Made by a program: the position numbers and the translations under genes
Notes under the pieces: model-generated
Databases searched by the model: none
Told to the model about the DNA's origin: nothing
Seen by the model: the letters and a program-made list of their open reading frames with translations, nothing else
Shown here: positions 1 through 6,174 of the stretch, piece by piece
Numbering within the stretch: the stretch's first letter is position 1
How the letters are laid out: each line of letters begins with the position of its first letter
Origin: an uncultured Bacteroidales bacterium
GTDB taxonomy: Bacteria > Bacteroidota > Bacteroidia > Bacteroidales > Paludibacteraceae
Reading direction: 5' to 3'
NCBI GenBank assembly: GCA_903929065.1
Contig: CAIYTJ010000224.1
Span: forward strand, 1-6,700
Length of the DNA: 6,700 nt

Positions 1-17
1 GAAAATAGTTTCAAATT

Positions 18-479
18 CTACCACTTTTTATGCGGTTTTAAGCTAAGCTGAGCATTGTAATAACGAATATCTCCGGTCACTTCTTTGCCTAACCAATCTG
101 GTTTTGAGAATGTTGATTCTTCACTTTGAAGTTCCAACTCTGCTAAAACAAGGCCTTCATTTTCGCCGAAAAATTCATCAACCTCAAAAGTCTGGTTTTC
201 ATAGATCACTTCGTAACGAATTTTATCAATAATTCCCGGTTCACAAAGCATGAGCAATTCGCGTGCTTCATCGGTTGAAATTTCCTTCTCCCATTCGTAC
301 CGGCTTAAACCTGATTCACTGCTTTTTCCCTTGATGGTAATAAAGCCCTTATCACCTTTAATGCGAATGCGAACCGTCCGTTCAGGAACGGTTGAAAGGT
401 AACCTTGGGCGATTTGATAGCTTTTACCGGCAAGATGTTTGAACTCTTCTGAAACGAGGAATTTTCTTTCGATTTCCAT
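18..479 (-). CDS. CYTH domain protein (triphosphate tunnel family)
   Basis: This 153-residue protein opens with MEIERKF, the ExExK signature (E2, E4, K6) of the CYTH / triphosphate tunnel metalloenzyme family. Other charged positions expected to line the tunnel are visible: R37 and R39 (VRIRIKG), K50 (ITIKG), E62 and E64 (RYEWEKEI), K86 and R88 (IDKIRYEV), D101 (FEVDEF) and E114/E116 (AELEL). The family is known to bind a triphosphate with Mg or Mn; members are inorganic triphosphatases, thiamine triphosphatases or class IV adenylate cyclases. The length fits the short bacterial single-domain group, in which simple triphosphatase activity is common; that activity is inferred here. It is soluble, with no signal peptide or membrane segment. 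The start is fixed by the ExExK motif at the N-terminus. It lies 161 bases downstream of the nuclease gene on the same strand with no clear promoter of its own, so it may be read from the nuclease transcript through the repeat region. The natural substrate cannot be told from sequence. Confidence 0.9.
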   Translation of the reverse strand: MEIERKFLVSEEFKHLAGKSYQIAQGYLSTVPERTVRIRIKGDKGFITIKGKSSESGLSRYEWEKEISTDEARELLMLCEPGIIDKIRYEVIYENQTFEVDEFFGENEGLVLAELELQSEESTFSKPDWLGKEVTGDIRYYNAQLSLKPHKKW

Positions 480-488
480 ATTTATAAT

Positions 489-634
489 GTGCTAATTTTT
501 AATGTGCCAACATGCTAATGTGTCAATGTATCATTATGTGAATGTGCCAATATATTGAGTCTATAACATGCTAAAATTAAATAGATTCAGTTTTCAGCCT
601 TTAATTGGCAAATTGGCATGTATCACATTAGCAG
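489..634. repeat. Degenerate octamer repeat in opposed blocks
   Basis: The gap between the nuclease and CYTH genes is almost entirely repeat. On the plus strand, 504-551 reads as six consecutive 8-base units in one phase: GTGCCAAC, ATGCTAAT, GTGTCAAT, GTATCATT, ATGTGAAT and GTGCCAAT. They are preceded by GTGCTAAT at 489-496 and a 7-base unit. The same consensus, about GTGCCAAT, occurs reversed at 604-634 (ATTGGCAA, ATTGGCAT, a 7-base unit, ATTAGCAG). The two blocks can pair: 513-522 (TGCTAATGTG) is exactly complementary to 624-633. The unpaired middle (552-603) holds one more octamer-like unit near 568-575. I see no coding potential here. It could act as a transcript hairpin between the two minus-strand genes or be a member of a dispersed intergenic repeat family; neither is shown. 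Confidence 0.8.
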
Positions 635-640
635 ATTTAA

Positions 641-3535
641 TTACCTGTTGCAAACACCGATATACGGGCAATACTGACACACTTTTTCATTAGTCGTTTG
701 AGAAAAAGGAATTTCAGGATTAAATATTTCTTCCAGACAAGCCGTTAAATGACTTTTGAATTCGTTTTCATAAACAGCAAAATCAGTCACTCTTTCTTTC
801 GAATCTTTGTCGTTTAATTCGGTATCAAAATCTTCTTTAAAAACGTCACGGATATAATATATACCTGGTGTAATTGTATTACCATTAGCATTTTCTTTAT
901 AGAAAAGACCGTATAAAAAGGTTTGTAAAACGAATTTAGGCCGGTTATCTTTATTGTGTTCAAATACTTCGTCCAGATTTTTAAAATCGAGTTTCCCGGT
1001 ACCGGTTTTATAATCCAAAATGCGCAACCGGCCTTCTTTTTCATCCACACGATCAATAAAACCTTTCAGATTCACATTCAATTGTCCGTTTCGAACCGGA
1101 ATTTGCATCTTGCAACGCTCTTCGGAACTAATATAACGAAACGGAGCATGTTTTTTGTCAACCTTCAGCACCTGTAAAACGTACTTGCGAAGAACACTGG
1201 CAATCAATAAATTGTTTCCTTCTAACTGAATAATTGCATCGTTTTTCTTTTTGAAATATTCTTTGGCAAAAGCCCGGTTTATTTCTTTGTCGATTTGCAA
1301 TGTATTACCGAGTAATTGTTCAAAGTCACTATCATTCATTAATTTACCTTTGAATGGAGCATATAAATTCTCCATCACTTTATGGAAAAGTGTCCCGAAC
1401 ATACCGGCTTCGACGGTTTCCAGCACTTCATCGGCTTCGTCCACATCTTCCACTTTGGTAAGGTAAAACTGCAACTGACAATCGATGTATGAATTTATAG
1501 AACTGGCTGAAAGCGATGGACTTCTCTCTTCATTCGAAGTGAATTGAAGCAATTTCTCCATCACGGCAGGCGTTTTCTCAATCTGAATGGACGGTGCATT
1601 TGCAAAACCAATATCAAAAGTGACCGATTTCTTCTTTACAGTTACGCCGTAATGATAATGCAATTGATGCATGAATCGGCTGACTTCGCCGGTTTGCATT
1701 CCTTCTGTGCGTGAGTCATAAAGGAAATAAATTCGTTTTGCCCTGTGAATCAACCGGTAGAAATTATAAGCGGTAATAGCATCCTGATGTTCGGTGGTCG
1801 GAAGTTCGAATCCTTTACGCAGGTTATAAGGAATAAAGCTGTTTGTGACACTTTTAGAAGGAAAAATGCCTTCATTAAACGAAGTGATGATCAGGTTTTC
1901 AAAGTCCAGTCCACGTGTTTCCAAAACACCCATAACCTGTAATCCATCCAGTGGTTCACCGATAAAAGGAATGGTAATTCCGGCCGTGAGCTGACGGGTA
2001 AGGCGCATCAACGTATCCAGATTCATATCAACTTCCACCAGTTTGTCGCGGGTGATGTCAATCATCCGGTTGATGGTAATATAATATTGATAAAGAAAAT
2101 CGCATTCGAGCTTGTAATTGTTTGTTTCGTCCGAAGCTTGCTGCCAACCGCTTTGCAGGTTTTTCAAAATGTCCAGCAAATAGGGTAAAAAAGTGTGCGG
2201 TTCAGTTTGCGGGGCAAAAATTGCCTTCAGCAATTTATTTTTGTGCAATTCTGTTGCCTCGATGTAAATCCAGTTGTTTTCAGCCATTTGTTGCTTAATT
2301 GAACCGGTTTCTGTGCTGCACAACAAAGCAATATATTGATGATTCAGAATGTTGGAGACAGTTTGGTGATAAAACGAAACCTGGCTGTTTGACACCCTGA
2401 GACGGCGTTGTAATTCAAAGATATGCTCAATCAGTCCCGAAACGGGAGTTGATTTTAGCGGGAAACCCATCGTGACATTTATTTTTCCGATTTGCTCGGG
2501 AAATGAATGAAGCAACGGAACCAGCAAACTTTCGTCAGGTAGCACAATGGCGGTATTTAACCAGTTGGTTGTTGGTAGTTGGTAGTCGGAAGTCGGAAGT
2601 TCGGGCGGATAAAGATTATTTAAAATGGAATAGATTTGTTTCGTTTGTCCAACAGCCGATGGAACAGCTATCAATTCAATTTCCTTATCTGCCAATAATT
2701 CTTCCACCGGCTCAATAGCCAGTTTTGATGGAAATATATGAATGTTTTCGGCGTAAAAAAGGGAAGCCGGATTATCGCCGTCGCGCAATTCTGCAGCTTC
2801 GTAATCCCAGTAAAAATCTGCCTGATCCCGTTTTTGCAATTCAGCCATCAATGTCCGTTCACATGGATTAAGGGCATTGAAACCGATAAATACAAATTGC
2901 TTGTTTTCAAATTCAGGAATAATTTCTTTTGCCCGAAGGCGTTCGGCTACATCACGGCAAATCATTCCGTCTGTGGCAGTGTCTTCGGCAATGAGTTCAG
3001 CACGAAACTGTTCATAAACAGGCAAAAGTATTTTCCAGGTGGCGATAAAATCCTCCCTCGATTTTCCTTCTGTAACCGGTACGAAATTGCTCCAGAACTG
3101 CCGGATGGCTTCCACTTGTTTGTCCGAAAAGACATTGAAAAGCTGATCGATTTGTTTGAGCTCAGTAATGTTGGTGAAAAGTTGTTTAGCATCAACCTGA
3201 TATTTATCCACATCGTTGAAATCAGACAGTAGCATTTCGCCCCAAAATATGAATGAATCAAACGTTTCATCGCTTCCGCTTTGTTCAATAAAAATACGGT
3301 ACAAACGAAAAAGCATGCTCAGCCGATCGGCTGTCTGCCAGTTCGAAGCAGAAGTAAAACAATCGTTTATCGTCAGTATGTCAGGAGAAAACAACGGTTT
3401 AGCCGCAATTTCAGATAAGTAACGCTGAAAGAAAAGCCCTGCCCGACGATTGGGAAATACGAAAGTCATTGAACTGATATCGCTCTCATAGTTGGTGTAA
3501 AACGATTTTGCGACACGGTAGAGAAATGAATTCAT
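641..3535 (-). CDS. AddB/RecB-like PD-(D/E)XK nuclease, double-strand-break processing
   Basis: This 964-residue protein resembles the AddB-type subunit of the AddAB helicase-nuclease, which resects double-strand breaks for RecA. The N-terminus has the degenerate helicase-like core seen in AddB: FPNRRAGLFFQRYL at about 27-40 stands where a P-loop would be, and I find no Walker A GKT motif. Around 530-560 GVLETRGLDFENL resembles a helicase motif. The C-terminal nuclease is complete: H718 (GTLFHKVME), D828 (GFIDRVD) and D841-Y-K843 (ILDYKTG), followed by a Q-x3-LY motif. An AddB-style iron-sulfur site is visible: C686 (YIDCQLQFY) plus C953-x2-C956-x5-C962 at the extreme C-terminus. An upstream in-frame ATG at 3616 would add 27 residues, but the apparent promoter lies inside that extension and the family-like sequence begins at MNSFLYRV, so I start at 3535. 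Residues about 311-324 are encoded by a heptamer repeat. No AddA helicase gene is in the window. Confidence 0.93.
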   Translation of the reverse strand: MNSFLYRVAKSFYTNYESDISSMTFVFPNRRAGLFFQRYLSEIAAKPLFSPDILTINDCFTSASNWQTADRLSMLFRLYRIFIEQSGSDETFDSFIFWGEMLLSDFNDVDKYQVDAKQLFTNITELKQIDQLFNVFSDKQVEAIRQFWSNFVPVTEGKSREDFIATWKILLPVYEQFRAELIAEDTATDGMICRDVAERLRAKEIIPEFENKQFVFIGFNALNPCERTLMAELQKRDQADFYWDYEAAELRDGDNPASLFYAENIHIFPSKLAIEPVEELLADKEIELIAVPSAVGQTKQIYSILNNLYPPELPTSDYQLPTTNWLNTAIVLPDESLLVPLLHSFPEQIGKINVTMGFPLKSTPVSGLIEHIFELQRRLRVSNSQVSFYHQTVSNILNHQYIALLCSTETGSIKQQMAENNWIYIEATELHKNKLLKAIFAPQTEPHTFLPYLLDILKNLQSGWQQASDETNNYKLECDFLYQYYITINRMIDITRDKLVEVDMNLDTLMRLTRQLTAGITIPFIGEPLDGLQVMGVLETRGLDFENLIITSFNEGIFPSKSVTNSFIPYNLRKGFELPTTEHQDAITAYNFYRLIHRAKRIYFLYDSRTEGMQTGEVSRFMHQLHYHYGVTVKKKSVTFDIGFANAPSIQIEKTPAVMEKLLQFTSNEERSPSLSASSINSYIDCQLQFYLTKVEDVDEADEVLETVEAGMFGTLFHKVMENLYAPFKGKLMNDSDFEQLLGNTLQIDKEINRAFAKEYFKKKNDAIIQLEGNNLLIASVLRKYVLQVLKVDKKHAPFRYISSEERCKMQIPVRNGQLNVNLKGFIDRVDEKEGRLRILDYKTGTGKLDFKNLDEVFEHNKDNRPKFVLQTFLYGLFYKENANGNTITPGIYYIRDVFKEDFDTELNDKDSKERVTDFAVYENEFKSHLTACLEEIFNPEIPFSQTTNEKVCQYCPYIGVCNR
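2564..2605. repeat. Heptamer tandem repeat inside the nuclease gene
   Basis: On the plus strand this stretch reads as consecutive 7-base units: GTTGGTT, GTTGGTA, GTTGGTA, GTCGGAA, GTCGGAA, then a decayed GTTCGGG. The consensus is about GTYGGWA. Six units make 42 bases, a multiple of three. The block is read in frame by the minus-strand nuclease gene and encodes the low-complexity segment PELPTSDYQLPTTN at about residues 311-324. This lies between a helix-like stretch (IYSILNNLY) and the NTAIVLPDE strand, where a surface loop is plausible. That the repeat was inserted is an inference. Confidence 0.75.
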
Positions 3536-3549
3536 CGGGTTAGTTTTAT

Positions 3550-3578
3550 GATTTACAAATTTACGATTTAGGATTGAA
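3550..3578. repeat. Short heptamer repeat upstream of the nuclease gene
   Basis: Plus-strand units are GATTTAC, AAATTTAC (8 bases), GATTTAG and GATTGAA, with a consensus of about GATTTAC; on the minus strand this is GTAAATC. The block is short and degenerate, so its status as a true tandem repeat is moderate. The 8-base unit carries most of the -7 box of the minus-strand promoter. Confidence 0.5.
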
Positions 3579-3586
3579 GTGGCAAA
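3556..3586 (-). promoter_or_regulatory. Bacteroidota-type promoter for the nuclease gene
   Basis: Reading the minus strand, TTTG (3586-3583) is followed after exactly 19 bases by TAAATTTG (3563-3556). This matches the known Bacteroidota primary-sigma pattern of a -33 TTTG and a -7 TAnnTTTG. The expected transcript start is near 3550, leaving a leader of about 15 bases before the ATG at 3535. This supports that ATG and argues against the one at 3616, which would lie upstream of the transcript. Confidence 0.65.
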
Positions 3587-3604
3587 TAAATTGATGAAAA
3601 TTGT

Positions 3605-3612
3605 TACTTTTG
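3605..3612 (+). promoter_or_regulatory. Putative -7 box for the DUF554 gene
   Basis: TACTTTTG matches TAnnTTTG and would start a transcript near 3617, giving a leader of about 30 AT-rich bases before the ATG at 3647. No TTTG is seen at the usual 17-23 base distance upstream; that interval coincides with the -33 box of the opposing promoter. The single box is a weak prediction. Confidence 0.45.
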
Positions 3613-3646
3613 TCAAAAATTAATATCTCCACAAATTTTCGAAATA

Positions 3647-4336
3647 ATGATTGGAACCCTTGTCAATGCCGGAGCAGTTATAGCGGGCGGTACCGTTGGA
3701 ATGTTGCTGAATAAAAGTATGCCTGAACGGTTTAAAACCATTTATTTTCAGGCAGTTGGGTTGTTTACCATTGCCATGGGAATTTCGATGGTTTATAATT
3801 TGCAACATATTCTGATTGTGGTTAGCAGTTTGGCTATCGGATCATTGCTGGGTGAATGGTGGAACCTGGAAGCAGGAGCGGAGCGAATGAGCAATTACCT
3901 GAAAAAGAAATTCAGAATCGGAAGCGAAAAATTTTCGGAAGGATTAATTACTGCTTTTTTGCTTTACTGCATTGGTTCGATGACTATTTTGGGAGCTATT
4001 CAGGAAGGAACCGGCGGATCGTCCGATTTATTACTTACCAAATCGCTGATGGATGGATTTTCTTCCGTTATTCTGGCTTCAGCTTTTGGTGTTGGTGTGA
4101 TTGTTTCGTTTATACCGCTGTTGATTTTTCAGGGCGGACTGACACTTCTGGCAATGTACGCAAGTTCATTTTTCACCACGTCAATTATTCAGGGATTGAC
4201 TGCTGTAGGCGGAATTCTCTTAATCGGACTTGGAATTAATATCATGGAAATAAAGAAATTACGAATTATGAATATGTTACCTTCGCTTTTAATTGTCGTT
4301 ATTTTACTTTGGTTCTTTGCTCTTAAATTCAACTAA
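3647..4336 (+). CDS. DUF554 family membrane protein (YqgA/YdfK-like)
   Basis: A 229-residue integral membrane protein with the hallmarks of the DUF554 family (E. coli YqgA, B. subtilis YdfK), whose function is not established. It starts with a glycine-rich first segment, MIGTLVNAGAVIAGG (1-21 hydrophobic), as family members do. Further hydrophobic segments lie at about 35-50, 54-68, 98-118, 139-172, 180-200 and 208-226. Two conserved-looking family motifs are visible: GSLLGEWWNLE at 65-75 and the polar-in-membrane GSMTILGAIQEG at 110-121. The length fits the family. The start is the first ATG and the only one that keeps the N-terminal segment whole. It has no Shine-Dalgarno sequence, as is usual in this phylum. 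It diverges from the nuclease gene and converges on the exported-protein gene, so it is probably monocistronic. A transport role is often guessed for such proteins, but nothing here identifies a substrate. Confidence 0.92.
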   Translation: MIGTLVNAGAVIAGGTVGMLLNKSMPERFKTIYFQAVGLFTIAMGISMVYNLQHILIVVSSLAIGSLLGEWWNLEAGAERMSNYLKKKFRIGSEKFSEGLITAFLLYCIGSMTILGAIQEGTGGSSDLLLTKSLMDGFSSVILASAFGVGVIVSFIPLLIFQGGLTLLAMYASSFFTTSIIQGLTAVGGILLIGLGINIMEIKKLRIMNMLPSLLIVVILLWFFALKFN

Positions 4337-4355
4337 AATTCAGAAACTTCGTCTT

Positions 4356-4381
4356 AAAGCCCCCACTTGGGGGTTTGGGGG
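4356..4381. terminator. C5/G5 hairpin element between convergent genes
   Basis: CCCCC (4360-4364), loop ACTT, then GGGGG (4369-4373). The flanking AAA (4356-4358) can pair with TTT (4374-4376) past one bulged G. A second GGGGG at 4377-4381 offers an alternative partner for the C run. It starts 20 bases after the DUF554 stop and ends 30 bases before the end of the convergent gene, a position suited to a two-way terminator. There is no strong U tract after the stem on the plus strand. The three-block layout (C5, G5, G5) also resembles dispersed intergenic repeats I recall from Bacteroidota genomes, so it may be a repeat copy instead. Confidence 0.5.
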
Positions 4382-4410
4382 TCAACTTATATAAACCCTG
4401 ATACAACTAA

Positions 4411-5937
4411 TCAATAATTCAGTTTTTCCAACCGTATCTTATTGTATTTGTCTTTTTCGTTGTACTCATGAAGCATAATGTATCCTTCCTTTGCGGGGCT
4501 GGGTACGATATAATATTTCTTTTTAGCTGAAAGAGGTATTTTTTCTTCTGTAAGCCTGCCTTTTTGTATCATATTTATTCCCAACATCATATTTTTGGAA
4601 TCGTACTGGCTTTCGCCCGGATCTTTTTTAATGTCATAATAAAAGAATACAGCAGCACTGTCATTTTTAACGTATTGCGAGAAAAGGTACTCACTGCTAT
4701 AGTAACTCAGTTCTTTCTTGATAATGTTCACTGTATCTACCTTAAAATCGGTTTTCATATTAAATAAGACAAAATCAGTCATTTTGGATGCGCCTGTCCA
4801 GTAAGGGTCGTATTTGTATTTTATACTCAGGAATGAAACCGTTCCGTCATTGAAAATAAAGTATTTCACAGGTCTCAGGCGATAGTTCGACTCCACGCGT
4901 CCCCGTTTATCCACTTTTATGTAAGGAGAAAAATCTTCCCATTTTGTATACGAGCTTTCAATTTTGTTACCGTTCTCATCAAGAACTATTTTATAAAATC
5001 CCAGGTTTTGGTCGAGCGAGAAGTCAGTGCTCTTATAAGCCGAATAATTGCCGGTAAGGTAGAGTTTATTGTTTATTTCTTTTGCAGTAACGGTATGACT
5101 GTACTCGCTTTTTTTATTTTCAAATACAAATTCATATTTCTTTTTTCCGGTCAACATATCGAGTGCAACAATTTTATATTCTACAATAGATGGTGAGATG
5201 TCGAAACCGGAATGCCAATTACTTATTGCCAGATACATAGTGGTTTTGCTTACTTCAATAAAGCCAAAAGTATTATAGTCATCTTTCGTTCCGGAAGGAT
5301 TGTATTCAAAATTCCATATTTTTTCATGATTCTCGTTGAAAAACGTAAAACTTTTTTCTAACCAGGATTTCTTAGGATAATCCTGAATGATATAAAATCC
5401 TTTGAATGTGCCATTGTTGAAACCGTAAATGATATCTCTGAATTCCTGATTTTTATAATCGCTCTTCATTTTATCAAATTGAGCTACAAATTCAACAAAA
5501 CTGTCATTTTCGAATTTATATTCCGGCGATACGGTATTTTCTTTCAGAGAGATAATCTGAAAGGTAGATAGTAACGGATTGGAACCTGAAAAAAATGAAT
5601 TGTAATAGTAATATTTATTCAGAATAATGTAATCACCCATTAAGGTGGCACTATAGAAAAAGCTTTTCACTTTCTCATAAATTTTGCTTTCAAATTCTTT
5701 GTTGGAGACTTTATTCAGGTTTTTGTCCAGAAAAACATATTCCATGGTTTTGGCTTGTTCATTTTTATCCTGCTCATAAATATACAGATAACCGTATATT
5801 TTTTCGTTTGAATCAAAAAGTGTTTTATGATAGACAATTTTTCCCGCTGCCATATTGCTCAAATCCTGAATTTGGCCATAAGCGATAATCGTACTCAAAA
5901 ATAAAATCAGGGTGGTGAGTTTTAATCTTGCTTTCAT
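4411..5937 (-). CDS. Exported protein of unknown function
   Basis: A 508-residue protein that I do not recognise with confidence; it may belong to an uncharacterised Bacteroidota family such as DUF6770, but that is a recollection, not a match I could test. It begins with a clear signal peptide: basic MKARLK, a hydrophobic stretch at about 7-19, and a likely signal peptidase I site after AYG (21). No lipobox cysteine is present, so it is probably periplasmic or surface-exposed and not a lipoprotein. The mature part is rich in Tyr, Phe, Lys and Asn, with many short alternating hydrophobic stretches (for example IYGYLYIYEQD, GFYKIVLDENGNK, KYFIFNDGTVSF). These look like repeated beta strands separated by turns, suggesting a propeller-like or other all-beta fold; this is inferred from composition only. 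No catalytic motif, membrane anchor or C-terminal sorting domain is evident. It has its own promoter upstream and no co-directional neighbour in the window. Confidence 0.85.
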   Translation of the reverse strand: MKARLKLTTLILFLSTIIAYGQIQDLSNMAAGKIVYHKTLFDSNEKIYGYLYIYEQDKNEQAKTMEYVFLDKNLNKVSNKEFESKIYEKVKSFFYSATLMGDYIILNKYYYYNSFFSGSNPLLSTFQIISLKENTVSPEYKFENDSFVEFVAQFDKMKSDYKNQEFRDIIYGFNNGTFKGFYIIQDYPKKSWLEKSFTFFNENHEKIWNFEYNPSGTKDDYNTFGFIEVSKTTMYLAISNWHSGFDISPSIVEYKIVALDMLTGKKKYEFVFENKKSEYSHTVTAKEINNKLYLTGNYSAYKSTDFSLDQNLGFYKIVLDENGNKIESSYTKWEDFSPYIKVDKRGRVESNYRLRPVKYFIFNDGTVSFLSIKYKYDPYWTGASKMTDFVLFNMKTDFKVDTVNIIKKELSYYSSEYLFSQYVKNDSAAVFFYYDIKKDPGESQYDSKNMMLGINMIQKGRLTEEKIPLSAKKKYYIVPSPAKEGYIMLHEYNEKDKYNKIRLEKLNY

Positions 5938-5998
5938 ATTTAGTTGTTTTAATTTTGATTTTTATATGTCCGTTTTCAACCATTAGCTAAATTGAATA

Positions 5999-6028
5999 CA
6001 AATATACAAATCACTTAACAAACACAAA
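5999..6028 (-). promoter_or_regulatory. Bacteroidota-type promoter for the exported-protein gene
   Basis: On the minus strand TTTG (6028-6025) is followed after 18 bases by TATATTTG (6006-5999), matching the -33 TTTG / -7 TAnnTTTG pattern of Bacteroidota. Transcription would begin near 5993, giving a leader of about 55 bases before the ATG at 5937. The leader just before the ATG is A-rich and has no Shine-Dalgarno sequence. Confidence 0.65.
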
Positions 6029-6141
6029 ACAATTTTTGAATTTTATTTATAAAATATTAATTGAAACTGAATTTCATGAACAACAACCAACCCGATGTGT
6101 TATAAATTTAAGTTTTAAAGAATATGATTATTAAACTTTTT

Positions 6142-6154
6142 TGAAAACGTTTCA
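6142..6154. promoter_or_regulatory. Possible operator palindrome before the reductase gene
   Basis: TGAAA-ACG-TTTCA is a perfect 5-base inverted repeat around a 3-base centre, 20 bases upstream of the reductase ATG. Its central CG and flanking A/T runs recall LacI-family operators, but the arms are short, it is one base shorter than the classic 14-base form, and no regulator gene is nearby. It could be chance in AT-rich DNA. Confidence 0.2.
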
Positions 6155-6174
6155 GGAAATTTACTTTAAAAATT

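Larger units (their letters stand above)
5938..6174. other. Divergent intergenic region, AT-rich
   Basis: This 237-base gap separates the exported-protein gene from the aldo/keto reductase gene. It holds the minus-strand promoter described separately, an AT-only inverted repeat just upstream of that promoter (ATTTTAT 6040-6046 and ATAAAAT 6049-6055), and a small palindrome close to the reductase start (6142-6154). I could not find a convincing plus-strand promoter: the nearest -7-like string, TAAGTTTT at 6109-6116, misses one base and lacks an upstream TTTG. No small coding sequence or RNA gene is supported. Confidence 0.6.

Noticed and set aside
18..479. CYTH protein as a class IV adenylate cyclase (signalling enzyme)
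   Set aside because: The shared tunnel residues do not separate cyclase from triphosphatase, and no cyclic nucleotide partner is nearby.
489..634. CRISPR array
   Set aside because: Units are 8 bases, degenerate and directly adjacent, with no spacers of 25-40 bases and no cas gene.
2738..3232. Plus-strand open frame of 164 codons
   Set aside because: It lies wholly antisense to the well-supported nuclease gene, and its translation has no recognisable domain or promoter.
641..3535. Nuclease as part of a new defence system
   Set aside because: Its motifs and length fit housekeeping AddB-like repair proteins, and no neighbour resembles a defence component.
3536..3616. Extension of the nuclease by 27 residues to an upstream ATG
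   Set aside because: The extension holds both the -33 and -7 boxes of the minus-strand promoter and overlaps the opposing -7 box; the family-like sequence begins at MNSFLYRV.
3856..4239. Plus-strand open frame of 127 codons overlapping DUF554
   Set aside because: It is an out-of-frame shadow of a clear DUF554 gene, with no supporting motif.
6154..6158. AGGAA as ribosome binding site of the reductase
   Set aside because: It is 16 bases from the ATG, beyond the working distance, and Bacteroidota seldom rely on Shine-Dalgarno pairing.
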